A DNA stretch of 64,000 nucleotides from Pontibacterium granulatum (GTDB lineage Bacteria > Pseudomonadota > Gammaproteobacteria > Pseudomonadales > Balneatricaceae), in contig NZ_JASBRH010000021.1 of assembly GCF_029961155.1 (NCBI RefSeq), positions 1-64,000 on the forward strand. The letters run 5' to 3'. Shown here piece by piece: positions 6,825-15,676 of the stretch. The notes beneath the pieces are model-generated. The model saw only the letters and a program-made list of their open reading frames with translations, did not search any database and was not told the origin of the DNA. Positions within the stretch are counted from its first letter, which is position 1. Every line of letters starts with the position of its first letter. A program made the translations under genes and the position numbers.

Positions 6825-9533
6825 GTGCAAAAGGCTCGTTTCTCTACCGTTCTACTCATCTTGGTGTTTACACTGCTGGCCGTCGTCTCTGCCCTTTTGT
6901 TAACACCGGCCTACTTGGGGTCTGAAAAAGCCCTACAGCATGAAATTCAGCTCGCCTATGAGCGAGATCAGCGTGCGTTGGACGGTCTGCTGGAAGCGCG
7001 ATTCCGTAACATCCAACATATCAGCCAGGAATTGATCAAAACCCACGAGCTGCGTGATCGGATTCAAGCGAATGAGTACCTGTCGGTAGCGAGCTTTCTC
7101 GACGAGTTATTGCTGGGCCCCAACGGTCAGCATATCGATGCACTGGTGGTCGAATATAACGACGGTGCGCCCACTGTTGTCACCAATAGCAGCATGTTCG
7201 ATATTCAGCTGCCGTGGGACCAGATACTGGAGACGTACAGCCCGCCCGGTGTGTGGAACACGGTGACTGCAGAAGGAGAAAGGAAGCGTTATAGCTTGCT
7301 TCGGCTGACGCTACCGGTGGTTGATGCACAGTACGGTGAAGTGATTGGCAAGATGCATACCTTCGTGATGCTGAACGACAACTACTGGATTATAAGTTTA
7401 TTCCAGGAGTTGTTTGGTGCGCAGGCGATCTCTTTGCATAACGGTGCACAGGTGCTGGACGGTCTGGAGAGTGAAGACACGCAACTGCAGACCCTTGCCA
7501 ACGCAGAGTTCACAGATCGGGGCGTGGTGACCAATGATCAAAGCATCCTGCGCGAGCATACCTTGAATATAGGTGGCGGTGAGCAGTATACGGTGCGCTC
7601 GCTGTTACCGAACGCCGCTTATCACGCGTTGCAGGATGCCTATCTTTCCAATTTGCTGGTGGCTGCGATCGTGGTTGCGGTGCTGGGCATTTCAACCATG
7701 TTTGTTATCCTGCGCCTGACGCGGAGTTCGCTCTCCTACCTCACGCGGTACGCTGAACAGGTGCCGGAGAGCGGTTCGCCGCAGAGCTTCAGCGGAGGGC
7801 ACTTCCAGGAGTTCGAGCGTGTCGGCATGGCCGTGGAGAAGATGCTGCTACGCATCCGCGACCGCGATAAACTGCTTTCAAGTATTCTGGATCATTCACC
7901 CGACCTGATCTTTGTAAAAGATAAGGGACAACAGTACCAAGTGGTAAATACCCGCTTTGCTGAAATGTTCAACCAAACGCCTGAAGAGGTGATTGGACAG
8001 GCCGATCAGGCCGTTTTGTCTGAGGGGTTGAAGCGACTGGCCAATCGTTCAGATTCACAACTTCTTGAAAGCGGTGAACCGAACTCCTACGAAATGGATA
8101 TGGAAACCAGCAAAGGTGAGCTTACTTTTCTGGTAAACAAGTTCCCGATTTATTCCGACGAGGGGGATATCGAGTCGATTGGTGGTATCGCCACAGATAT
8201 TACCGAGCTTAAAAATGCCGAGCGACGCCTGCAGCGCTTGGCGCATTACGACAGCCTGACCGGATTGCCAAACCGTACGCTGTTTAAGCAACAACTCAAA
8301 GCTGCAATCGCCGATAAAAAAAGCCATATAACGGCGGTGATGTTTATCGATCTGGATCACTTCAAGAACATCAACGATACCTATGGACACAGTGTGGGTG
8401 ACCAGCTGTTGTTGCAGGTGGCAGGTCGTCTGCGCAGCTGTGTCAGTCTGGAGGATACCGTATCTCGTCTGGGAGGTGATGAGTTTACCGTGATCCTTCG
8501 GGGGTTGAAGGACAACCTGCAGGTCGAGACCATTGCTCATCGCATTGTGGTTGCCCTGCGTAAACCGTACGACTTGGGGTCGATCCGCTGTTATACCTCG
8601 GCCAGTATCGGTATCTCGATCGCAGGTAAAGATGGTAACGATGTGGACACGCTTACACGTCATGCTGACCTTGCAATGTACCAGGCCAAAGAGAAGGGGC
8701 GTGACGTTATCCAGTTCTTTGATCAGGAGATAAACGAGTGCCACCAGCTTCATCATCAGTACGAAGAAGATCTTCGCCAGGCCTTTGATCGGAATGAGTT
8801 GTTTGTGGTGTTCCAGCCGCGCTTCGATATTACCGGCCAGCATATGATGAGCGCTGAAGCCTTGGTCCGCTGGCGTCATCCTGAGCATGGACTGGTGCCA
8901 CCGAGCGACTTTATTCCGATCGCAGAGGGTTCCAACCAGATTGTTAAGCTGGGACGTTTTGTGCTGAACGAAGCCTGTACCCAAGCGGCTGCCTGGCTGG
9001 CCGAGGGGTATCCGATGTCCGTCTCGGTAAACCTTTCAACCCGTCAGCTCTACGATCAGGATCTGTTGCGGGACATTCGCAATGCGTTGTCCGACAGCGG
9101 TTTGCCATCCCGCCTACTGGAGCTGGAAGTGACCGAAACCCATATGATGGAGAATATCGATCAGTTCCTGCCGCTGCTCAACGAAATTCGTGGCATCGGT
9201 GTTCAGATCTCCGTGGATGACTTTGGCACAGGGTACTCTTCGCTGATGTATCTCAAGAAGTTACCAGTCGCGGCCGTAAAGATCGACCGCTCCTTTATCA
9301 TGGATATACCGGGGGATGTGGATGATGAAAACCTGGTCAGGGCGATCATCAGCATGTCACACAGTCTGCGCTTGAAGGTCGTGGCCGAAGGTGTGGAAAC
9401 AGAGGAGCAGCGTCGCTTCCTCAGCAGTCTCGGATGTGATGAATTGCAGGGCTTCCTGTTAGGACGTCCGGACGATGTTTCTGTACTCAAGGCGTTGGCA
9501 GACAAGCAGACGTTGAAATCGGAGAACGATTAA
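6825..9533 (+). CDS. Membrane sensor with PAS, GGDEF and EAL domains (LuxP partner)
   Basis: A 902-residue inner-membrane c-di-GMP enzyme. The order is TM1 (about 8-27), a periplasmic sensor of about 240 residues, TM2 (274-296), a linker, PAS (350-460), GGDEF (470-630) and EAL (640-890). The GGDEF motif is intact (RLGGDEF, 549-554). The upstream inhibitory-site position reads SLED rather than RxxD, so product inhibition may be absent. The EAL core is intact (AEALVRW near 678, DDFGTGYSSL near 798, KIDRSF, VAEGVE). The start is GTG at 6825 with AGAGG upstream, directly after the luxP-like stop. The layout mirrors LuxP-LuxQ, with the kinase replaced by c-di-GMP output. The dominant activity cannot be read from sequence. 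Confidence 0.93.
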   Translation: MQKARFSTVLLILVFTLLAVVSALLLTPAYLGSEKALQHEIQLAYERDQRALDGLLEARFRNIQHISQELIKTHELRDRIQANEYLSVASFLDELLLGPNGQHIDALVVEYNDGAPTVVTNSSMFDIQLPWDQILETYSPPGVWNTVTAEGERKRYSLLRLTLPVVDAQYGEVIGKMHTFVMLNDNYWIISLFQELFGAQAISLHNGAQVLDGLESEDTQLQTLANAEFTDRGVVTNDQSILREHTLNIGGGEQYTVRSLLPNAAYHALQDAYLSNLLVAAIVVAVLGISTMFVILRLTRSSLSYLTRYAEQVPESGSPQSFSGGHFQEFERVGMAVEKMLLRIRDRDKLLSSILDHSPDLIFVKDKGQQYQVVNTRFAEMFNQTPEEVIGQADQAVLSEGLKRLANRSDSQLLESGEPNSYEMDMETSKGELTFLVNKFPIYSDEGDIESIGGIATDITELKNAERRLQRLAHYDSLTGLPNRTLFKQQLKAAIADKKSHITAVMFIDLDHFKNINDTYGHSVGDQLLLQVAGRLRSCVSLEDTVSRLGGDEFTVILRGLKDNLQVETIAHRIVVALRKPYDLGSIRCYTSASIGISIAGKDGNDVDTLTRHADLAMYQAKEKGRDVIQFFDQEINECHQLHHQYEEDLRQAFDRNELFVVFQPRFDITGQHMMSAEALVRWRHPEHGLVPPSDFIPIAEGSNQIVKLGRFVLNEACTQAAAWLAEGYPMSVSVNLSTRQLYDQDLLRDIRNALSDSGLPSRLLELEVTETHMMENIDQFLPLLNEIRGIGVQISVDDFGTGYSSLMYLKKLPVAAVKIDRSFIMDIPGDVDDENLVRAIISMSHSLRLKVVAEGVETEEQRRFLSSLGCDELQGFLLGRPDDVSVLKALADKQTLKSEND

Positions 9534-10552
9534 GCGGCGGGTTTGCGGGTGTTTGGGCAAGACGTGGTTACTTCGTCATAGATCACGTCAGAAAGTGCTT
9601 GATACCGTCCAGAAAAATGAAACGGTATCAGGTGCTGGACAGCGGCCGCTGTGCCGATCTCTCCGCACGCTTTGGTGGTCAGATGCCCGGTAAAGCCCGC
9701 CAGATCCTTGTCTCCGTTCATAAATGACGCCTCGCAAAACAGTGTATGCGCACCTTGTGCAAGGCTACACAAGGTGGATCTATTCTCCGAACTGTCCGCC
9801 AGATCAGTCGCGTATACCAAACGTTTTCCAGCGCTTTTCAACAGAATCTTATCCGCCAGTTCACCCGATAAAAATGTCTTGTCCTCGACCTGGATTTCGG
9901 CATCTCTTACACCATTCAGTACATGATCTTTCAATACCTGTAGCCAGGGGCCTGCGCATAAGTTAAGAGCACGTAGACGATCTTTCCTTACGTTCACCTG
10001 TCTTAGCGGTTCGAAGGCATAGGCGAGAACCGGGGTGAAGGGGTTGTCCGGACCGCAGTCTTTGGCGGTGTGATCAAGGGTGACCGCCCGAATCTGAAAT
10101 TGGGTTTCTTGCCAGATGATCTGGTCGTTAATGGCTCGCACATCCAGTGCTGCGCTTAATGGGGAACCGGCGGCAATCTGCCAATGGTGTAAATGGTTTC
10201 CGTGCACCTCGTAGATATCGAAATGCGGCGCTTTGTCACCGATCCGGTCCCACAAGATCCCGTCGATCATGCCGGTAATGTTCTTTGCCAGCCCCGGTGG
10301 ACCAAAGATACGGCATGACGGATAGTGGCCGATACGGCATCGCATCAGCCACAGGAAACCACAGATATGATCCACGTGGGCGTGGCTGATAAATACATCC
10401 GTTACCTGATGGGCGGTGCGGGCGGAGAGGGGGCCGTGATAGCCCAGATCAAATAGCAGGCAGCGTTTCTGATGGCCGATCTGAAGCAGCAGCAACGGAT
10501 CACCAAATACACCGTTAACCAGCGTGGCATCCACAAGGCCAACCCGCATCAT
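9530..10552 (-). CDS. RNase Z-like metallo-beta-lactamase-fold hydrolase
   Basis: A 340-residue MBL-fold protein with the metal motif HAHVDH (about residues 56-61). Later motifs resemble the tRNase Z/ElaC family: YATDLADS followed by LFCEASFMNGD, GHLTTKACGEIGTAA, and a C-terminal HFSGRY. Family members are zinc-dependent phosphodiesterases that trim tRNA 3' ends, and the substrate here is unproven. The start overlaps the stop of the upstream Clp1-like kinase by four bases, so the two are co-translated. The 3' end overlaps the converging GGDEF-EAL gene by three bases. Confidence 0.85.
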   Translation of the reverse strand: MMRVGLVDATLVNGVFGDPLLLLQIGHQKRCLLFDLGYHGPLSARTAHQVTDVFISHAHVDHICGFLWLMRCRIGHYPSCRIFGPPGLAKNITGMIDGILWDRIGDKAPHFDIYEVHGNHLHHWQIAAGSPLSAALDVRAINDQIIWQETQFQIRAVTLDHTAKDCGPDNPFTPVLAYAFEPLRQVNVRKDRLRALNLCAGPWLQVLKDHVLNGVRDAEIQVEDKTFLSGELADKILLKSAGKRLVYATDLADSSENRSTLCSLAQGAHTLFCEASFMNGDKDLAGFTGHLTTKACGEIGTAAAVQHLIPFHFSGRYQALSDVIYDEVTTSCPNTRKPAA

Positions 10553-11535
10553 GATGGGGGGCTGAGCTGATCCATCGCCTGTCGGGCGACAAAGGCTTCA
10601 TGGGCGAGGGGGGCTATTGTCGGTTGGGTTTTGTTTTCTTCACCGGATAGGGAGTGAACGGCGGTGTGAAGCCCGCGTTTGTCGTTGTATACGGCATCCC
10701 GTATCAATAGCCTGTGGACCTTGGTTTCCGCCGGGACCGGTGTTGTGATCAAGATCTCATCGTCATCTATCGCAGCAATCTGCCCCATACCCAGTGTGCG
10801 CTGACCGTTGATCAGTGCGACCTGTCGACCAGTCCAGCCATCGCTATCTTTGGAGGATGGCAACATACCGGTTAGCTGCAGACGATCCAGCCTGAAACGG
10901 CGCTCATGGGCGTGTTGCATATAGTCCAACCACCGGTCGGTACGGTGTTGCTTGATATCGGACTTCACCGGTTTTTGTGCATCTGGATTTGCATCGAGAA
11001 ACAGCACTTCAGCGCGGCATCGCTCAAGCTCATCGCTTAACGGGGTAGGTAAGTCAGCTTGTACAAGCACAACGACGAGGTCAGCCTGAGTCGCCTGGGT
11101 CATTGCCGGCAGAAGTTCAGCCGCACCCACTCCGCGTGTTACACCCGGGGTGTCAATGAGCAGGTAGGCTTCGGGTCGTTGTGTTTCTCGTTCAATCAGC
11201 TGAGTGATGCCGGTGATCAGCGGCAATCGGAAACGACCTGCATCCAAAGAACAGAGAGGCTCTGCGTCTAGCAACAGCCACTCTGGGGTGCTGGATTCAT
11301 GCTGATCCAGTTTATACAGCGACAGGCAGCCGGGTATACCAAAGGCTGGAGATCCTGGATCGGCATCAAGAAGCCTGACGGAGGCTCCCTTATTAAGCAG
11401 CTGGGTTGCGAGCTGAGTCGCCAGGGCGGACTTGCCTGTCCCAGTGTCGCCAAAAATCAGTATGCGACGGGGATGCTGAAGATACTGGCTGATAAGCGTC
11501 TGGCAGCTGCTTCTATTGGAGTGAAGGCTACGCAT
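10549..11535 (-). CDS. Clp1/Grc3-like P-loop polynucleotide kinase
   Basis: A 328-residue protein with Walker A GDTGTGKS (residues 29-36), then LLDADPGSPAFGIPG and LIDTPGVTRGVGAAELLP. These correspond to the D-x-D-x-G-Q-x-x-x-x-x-P-G and T-x-G-x-x-x-G-x-G patterns of the eukaryotic/archaeal Clp1/Grc3 RNA 5'-hydroxyl kinases. Eukaryotic relatives act in tRNA splicing, mRNA 3' processing and rRNA maturation. Bacterial relatives are poorly characterised. The C-terminal 100 residues resemble an accessory beta-rich domain. The four-base overlap with the RNase Z-like gene suggests a two-enzyme RNA-end processing or repair unit (inference). Confidence 0.82.
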   Translation of the reverse strand: MRSLHSNRSSCQTLISQYLQHPRRILIFGDTGTGKSALATQLATQLLNKGASVRLLDADPGSPAFGIPGCLSLYKLDQHESSTPEWLLLDAEPLCSLDAGRFRLPLITGITQLIERETQRPEAYLLIDTPGVTRGVGAAELLPAMTQATQADLVVVLVQADLPTPLSDELERCRAEVLFLDANPDAQKPVKSDIKQHRTDRWLDYMQHAHERRFRLDRLQLTGMLPSSKDSDGWTGRQVALINGQRTLGMGQIAAIDDDEILITTPVPAETKVHRLLIRDAVYNDKRGLHTAVHSLSGEENKTQPTIAPLAHEAFVARQAMDQLSPPS

Positions 11536-11662
11536 TGCAGGTTTTCTGCAGGAAGATCAGCTTCCTGATATCTACAAGCGTAGCAGAGCCACCGATAGAC
11601 GGTGACCTGTGACGTTAACGCCCGCGTATTCTGCCGATCCTTTTCAGCTCGCCGAGAAAAGG

Positions 11663-12532
11663 CTAACGCTTGGCCTGTCCAACCAGCACACCACCAATAA
11701 TCAGCACTAATCCTGCAATGGTAGAAATCATTACCGGTTCGCCGACGATCACCGCCAGAAGCAGCAAAGAGATCGGAGGAGACAGATACACCAGGTTGCT
11801 CAACTGTGCGGTGTTGCTGCTCAGGCGCAGGGCGTTCATCCAGAGCAGGAAGGCCAGGCTCATCTCAAAGGCACCGATGTAGATACCCCCTGCAAGCGCC
11901 TGCCAGGGCATTGCCGTAAAGCCGTCCTGGATAAACATCAGCACCGAGAGTATGGGTAGGCTCAGGCCAAAACAGAGCAGCAGGGATGCCACCGCATCGT
12001 GGGGCTTGCGGGTATTCAAAATCCAATAGCTGGCAAAGAAGATAGAGCTGCCGGCACCCAGTGCAACACCCAGCGGGTTCTGGAAGTCCAGAGACAACAG
12101 ATCCCCCTGAGTGGCGATCACCAGCACGCCGGAGTAGGCAATAACAACGCTGATACCGTTGAGCAGCGTAAAGCTCTGTCCCAGAAACGGTACGGCCAGA
12201 ATACTTAGCATCACCGCCCAGGTGTAGTTCAAGGCCTGGGCCTGTTGCGCGGGTAACAGGTCGTACGCGGCAAACAGGATCAGGTAGTATGCGGTGGGGT
12301 TAAGTACCGCTAAAAGCAGAAAGTAACCTGGGGACTCGCGCAGGTAATCCTTGGCCAGTTGGAGTTTGCCCTGATGGGCTGCCGCAACGGCCAGAATGCC
12401 GCAGCTGGTGGCCACAGCAAGCCAGAGCATCTGCAATGGGCTGATCAGGGATAGGGTCAACTTAAAGGCGCTGGCGACGGTAGACCACATCAAGACGCAG
12501 CCCATGGCCAGTAATACAGCTTTACGGTTCAA
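11663..12532 (-). CDS. EamA/DMT-family transporter
   Basis: A 289-residue polytopic membrane protein with about ten hydrophobic helices in two repeats, typical of the drug/metabolite exporter superfamily (EamA, RhaT-like). Conserved pieces include CVLMWSTVASAFK at the N-terminus, ALNYTWAVMLSILAVPFLGQ mid-protein and a C-terminal Gly-rich helix. The start is TTG at 12532 with AAGGAA six bases upstream, and an internal ATG at 12505 is the alternative. Substrate unknown. It stands alone between the RNA-processing pair and a repeat array. Confidence 0.88.
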   Translation of the reverse strand: MNRKAVLLAMGCVLMWSTVASAFKLTLSLISPLQMLWLAVATSCGILAVAAAHQGKLQLAKDYLRESPGYFLLLAVLNPTAYYLILFAAYDLLPAQQAQALNYTWAVMLSILAVPFLGQSFTLLNGISVVIAYSGVLVIATQGDLLSLDFQNPLGVALGAGSSIFFASYWILNTRKPHDAVASLLLCFGLSLPILSVLMFIQDGFTAMPWQALAGGIYIGAFEMSLAFLLWMNALRLSSNTAQLSNLVYLSPPISLLLLAVIVGEPVMISTIAGLVLIIGGVLVGQAKR

Positions 12533-12945
12533 GGTGTTTCCTTACAGAGAATGGGTTCCATTTGCAGGCAGTAGTCATCAGGTTGGTGCAATTGTAGGGC
12601 AGTATTGATGCTGCTGACAGCCTAAAGCGCTGCCTTACATTACAAGATAAAAATCCACTGTCCCTGTAGGGCCGCGTCGTCGTCATCGTAGGTGATCACG
12701 CTGCCGGCAGTCTGAAGGACTACCCTACAACACAAGATAAAAATCTACCGTCCTGTAGGGCAGCGTCGTCGTCATCGTAGGTGATCGCGCTGCCGGCAGT
12801 CTGAAGGACTGCCCTACAACACAAGATAAAAATCTACCGTCCTGTAGGGCAGCGTCGTCGTCATCGTAGGTGATCACGCTGCCGGCAGTCTAAAGGACTG
12901 CCCTACAGAGGTAGGGGGTTCATCAGGTACCGATCGCAACAAAGA
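12533..12945. repeat. Gene-free region with REP pair and three-unit tandem array
   Basis: A first double-hairpin repeat lies at 12593-12639 (TGTAGGGCAGT ... CTTACA). A tandem array at 12646-12908 has unit starts at 12646, 12736 and 12825 (period 90 then 89). Each unit has GATAAAAAT, then a TGTAGGGC-headed element. In this variant the first hairpin carries a long loop (GTCGTCGTCATCGTAGGTGATC) before CGCTGCCGG, then a second hairpin ending in CCCTACA. No gene is supported here. Confidence 0.85.
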
Positions 12946-13407
12946 TCAAAGCAGCTTCGCTTCAATATCTTTTACATCTTCCATAACCACAAACGTGCTG
13001 GTCTGCGTTACGTAGGGGAGGGAGGAGATCTTTTCACCCAGTACCGCTCGGTAGTTTTCCATGTCGGTGGTACGCACCTTGAGCAGATAGTCGAAGTTTG
13101 CCGCGATCATATGGCACTGCTCGATCTCCGGAATTGCGCGTACCGCATCGTTAAATGCCTGCAGTGCTTTGGTACGGGTGTCGCTGAGTGAGACCTGCAC
13201 AAACGCCACGTGCTTGGTGCCCAGCTTTTTCTGATCGATCAGCGCGATGTAACCCAGGATATACCCCTGTTCTTCCAGCCGCTTCATACGGATCTGGCAG
13301 GGCGTTTTAGACAGACCCACCCGCGAGGCTAGCTCGGTGACGGTGATACGGGCGTTCTTTTGTAGCTCGCGCAGAATGGCGCGATCAATCTTGTCCAGAT
13401 TATCCAT
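12946..13407 (-). CDS. Lrp/AsnC-family regulator, probable regulator of proline catabolism
   Basis: A 153-residue protein of normal Lrp size. The N-terminal winged HTH (DRAILRELQKNARITVTELASRVGLSKTP) is followed by the RAM ligand-binding domain (GYIALIDQKKLG, then MIAANFDYLLKVRTTDMENY). It is divergent from putP, and putA follows. The PutA here lacks the autoregulatory DNA-binding domain, so this Lrp-type protein is the best candidate for proline-responsive control of putP and putA. In other proteobacteria a PutR of this family has that role. The link here is inference from position. Confidence 0.88.
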   Translation of the reverse strand: MDNLDKIDRAILRELQKNARITVTELASRVGLSKTPCQIRMKRLEEQGYILGYIALIDQKKLGTKHVAFVQVSLSDTRTKALQAFNDAVRAIPEIEQCHMIAANFDYLLKVRTTDMENYRAVLGEKISSLPYVTQTSTFVVMEDVKDIEAKLL

Positions 13408-14100
13408 ACAGATGTCGATGATTAGTGTTTTTATGGCTGCTTGCAGAGTATGTGTAGAAGCATACGGCTGTGTTTGTGAAAAATACAGTGAAAAAGACTA
13501 ATGCAGACGGGGGTGGATTGATTGATGGTTGGGTGTGCCCTGTCTTTAGTGGGGAATTGGCCTTTGAGTAAGGCCAGTTTGGAGCAAATACGACTACTGA
13601 ACGCGAAGCATGAACATTGATTGCCTGCAATTTGAACAGTGAAGAGGCCTATGTTGCTTAGAGGTGGTGCTGATTAGTGCAAATGTCTCTATTGGATTGT
13701 CCAAAATGCTTTAAAGACTTTTTGAGAGATCAATTAAAAACAAATGATCTTCATATCAAGGATATATAGAACAATCGCCTTTAGCGTTATCTGTAAGCTA
13801 TTGCGCCATTGTGATAGCTGGTCTGTGGTGCGGTGATCCCGTGCCATTCCTGCGCACATGTAAGGAACCGGCAAGCGGCGGCAATACATGCGCTGTTGCT
13901 TGCCGGGGCTTCAGGGAATTCGCCAACTCAGGATACTGCGAACAAGTCCGAAAGTATCAGATTTATTCACAGTATCCTTACGCTTCGGGGGTGTTGGTAG
14001 GTTTTCCACATCAATGCTCTGGAAGAGGTTTCCTGCTTGGGAAGACCTGTTCTGTCCGAACGCATAATAATCATAACGCTGAATAAATAGGTTTCTGTTC
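13408..14100. promoter_or_regulatory. Divergent control region between the Lrp-type gene and putP
   Basis: About 690 bp with no convincing gene. The left 350 bp is AT-rich and likely holds both promoters. The right part would be a putP leader with strong secondary structure. CCGGCAAGC (13868-13876) pairs with GCTTGCCGG (13898-13906), and the flanking GCGCACATGT and ACATGCGC could pair as an alternative. A small open frame at 13811-14086 lacks a ribosome site and protein-like composition and is not called. Confidence 0.45.
13868..13906 (+). other. Nine-bp perfect stem-loop in the putP leader
   Basis: Perfect inverted repeat CCGGCAAGC/GCTTGCCGG about 195 bp upstream of the putP start, with an inner GCGG/CTGT-rich loop. 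It has no T-tract, so it is not a classical terminator. It matches no riboswitch known to me. Confidence 0.4.
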
Positions 14101-15603
14101 ATGGTAACCCTTACCTTTATTGTGTACCTGATTCTGATGCTTGCGATTGGTATCGTTGCATACCGTCGTACTCAAGATCTGTCCGACTACGTACTGGGTG
14201 GTCGTAACCTGGGTCCTATCCCTAGTGCACTGAGTGCCGGTGCGTCCGACATGAGTGGCTGGCTGCTGATGGGTCTGCCGGGCTACGCGATGGCTGCCGG
14301 TTACGGTTCTTTCTGGCTGGCTGGTGGCCTGCTGGTAGGTACCTGGTTGAACTGGCTGCTGGTTGCACAGCGCCTGCGCGTATACTCCTTCAAAGCGGAC
14401 AATGCGCTGACTCTGCCTGCTTTCTTCGAAAAACGTTTTGAAGATAACAGCCACAGTCTGCGTGTCGTATCTGCTTTCTTTGTGCTTGTATTCTTCATGT
14501 TCTACACCAGCTCCGGCCTGGTTGCGGGTGGTAAGCTGTTCGAGACCGTATTCGGCTTCGACTACACCATTGCGGTTCTGGTTGGTGCGGCTGCGGTGAT
14601 CTCCTACACCCTGTTCGGCGGCTTCCTGGCCGTATCCTGGACCGACGTGGTACAGGGCCTGCTGATGGTCGGTGCACTGATCCTGGTGCCGCTGATTGCG
14701 ATGGGTGAAATTGGTGGTCTGAGCGGTACTCTGGCTGCAGTTGAAGCCAAGAACCCTGAGTTGCTGAATGCCTTTACCGAAGCCGATGGCAGCTCCATCA
14801 GTGTAATCGGTACGCTGTCCCTGCTGGGGTGGGGTTTGGGTTACTTTGGTCAGCCGCATATCCTAGCGCGTTTCAAAGGTATCAAGAGCAAAGATGCGGT
14901 GCCGTCTGCACGTCGTATCGCTGTGATCTGGTCTGCTATCTCCATGGCGGGCGCATGTCTGATTGGTCTGGCGGCGATTGGTTACCTGCCGGAAGGTCTG
15001 GGCGACAATGAAACCGTATTCATGGTAATGGTTGATGCGCTGTTCCACCCTGCGGTTGCGGGTGTTCTGCTGGCAGCGATCCTGGCGGCGGTAATGTCCA
15101 CTGCTGACTCCCAACTGCTGGTATCGTCCTCCGCGCTGGCGGAAGACTTCTACAAGGCGCTGTTCAACAAAGACGCGTCTCAGGAGAAGCTGGTGCAGGT
15201 GGGACGTATTGCCGTGATTGTGATCGCTGTGATTGCGACCTTCCTGGCGCTGGACAAAGACTCTAAGGTCCTGGCGCTGGTATCCTATGCTTGGGCTGGT
15301 TTCGGTGCGGCATTCGGTCCTGCCCTGATCATGTCCCTGTACTGGAAGCGTATGAATAAAGCCGGTGCGCTGGCGGGTATCGTCGTAGGTGGTGTGACCG
15401 TTGTTGTATGGAAGCAGCTGTCCGGTGGACTGTTCGACCTGTATGAGATCATCCCAGGTGTTATCTGTGCTTTCATCGCAATCATTGTGGCAACCCTGGC
15501 GACTGCAGCGCCTGCACGCTCTATCGAAGAGAAATTCGAAGAAGTTGAAGCAGAGATCAAAGGTCCTGAAAGCGTAGGCGTTGGAGTGGCTGTCAAAGGC
15601 TAA
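14101..15603 (+). CDS. putP: Sodium/proline symporter PutP
   Basis: A 500-residue member of the sodium:solute symporter family that imports proline with Na+. The N-terminus matches PutP closely: YRRTQDLSDYVLGGR, then SALSAGASDMSGWLLMGLPG and LRVYSFKADNALTLPAFF. The family helix AAVMSTADSQLLVSSSALAEDFY is near residue 330. About 13 membrane segments are expected. The start ATG 14101 has only a weak AGG upstream. putA lies downstream on the same strand but behind a terminator and its own promoter region, so the two genes are probably separate transcripts. Confidence 0.96.
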   Translation: MVTLTFIVYLILMLAIGIVAYRRTQDLSDYVLGGRNLGPIPSALSAGASDMSGWLLMGLPGYAMAAGYGSFWLAGGLLVGTWLNWLLVAQRLRVYSFKADNALTLPAFFEKRFEDNSHSLRVVSAFFVLVFFMFYTSSGLVAGGKLFETVFGFDYTIAVLVGAAAVISYTLFGGFLAVSWTDVVQGLLMVGALILVPLIAMGEIGGLSGTLAAVEAKNPELLNAFTEADGSSISVIGTLSLLGWGLGYFGQPHILARFKGIKSKDAVPSARRIAVIWSAISMAGACLIGLAAIGYLPEGLGDNETVFMVMVDALFHPAVAGVLLAAILAAVMSTADSQLLVSSSALAEDFYKALFNKDASQEKLVQVGRIAVIVIAVIATFLALDKDSKVLALVSYAWAGFGAAFGPALIMSLYWKRMNKAGALAGIVVGGVTVVVWKQLSGGLFDLYEIIPGVICAFIAIIVATLATAAPARSIEEKFEEVEAEIKGPESVGVGVAVKG

Positions 15604-15639
15604 TCCTTGCCTGCTGAGCTCTGAGTTCAGCATATCCAT

Positions 15640-15676
15640 AAAAACCCCGCTCATTTCGGTGAGTGGGGTTTTTTAT
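15640..15676 (+). terminator. Rho-independent terminator of putP
   Basis: The stem AAAACCCCGCTCA pairs with TGAGTGGGGTTTT around the loop TTTCGG, followed by a T-run. The A-rich left arm could let it work in both directions. Confidence 0.92.

Noticed and set aside
13811-14086. A 91-residue frame in the putP leader
   Set aside because: No ribosome site, overlaps strong RNA structure, and the composition is not protein-like.
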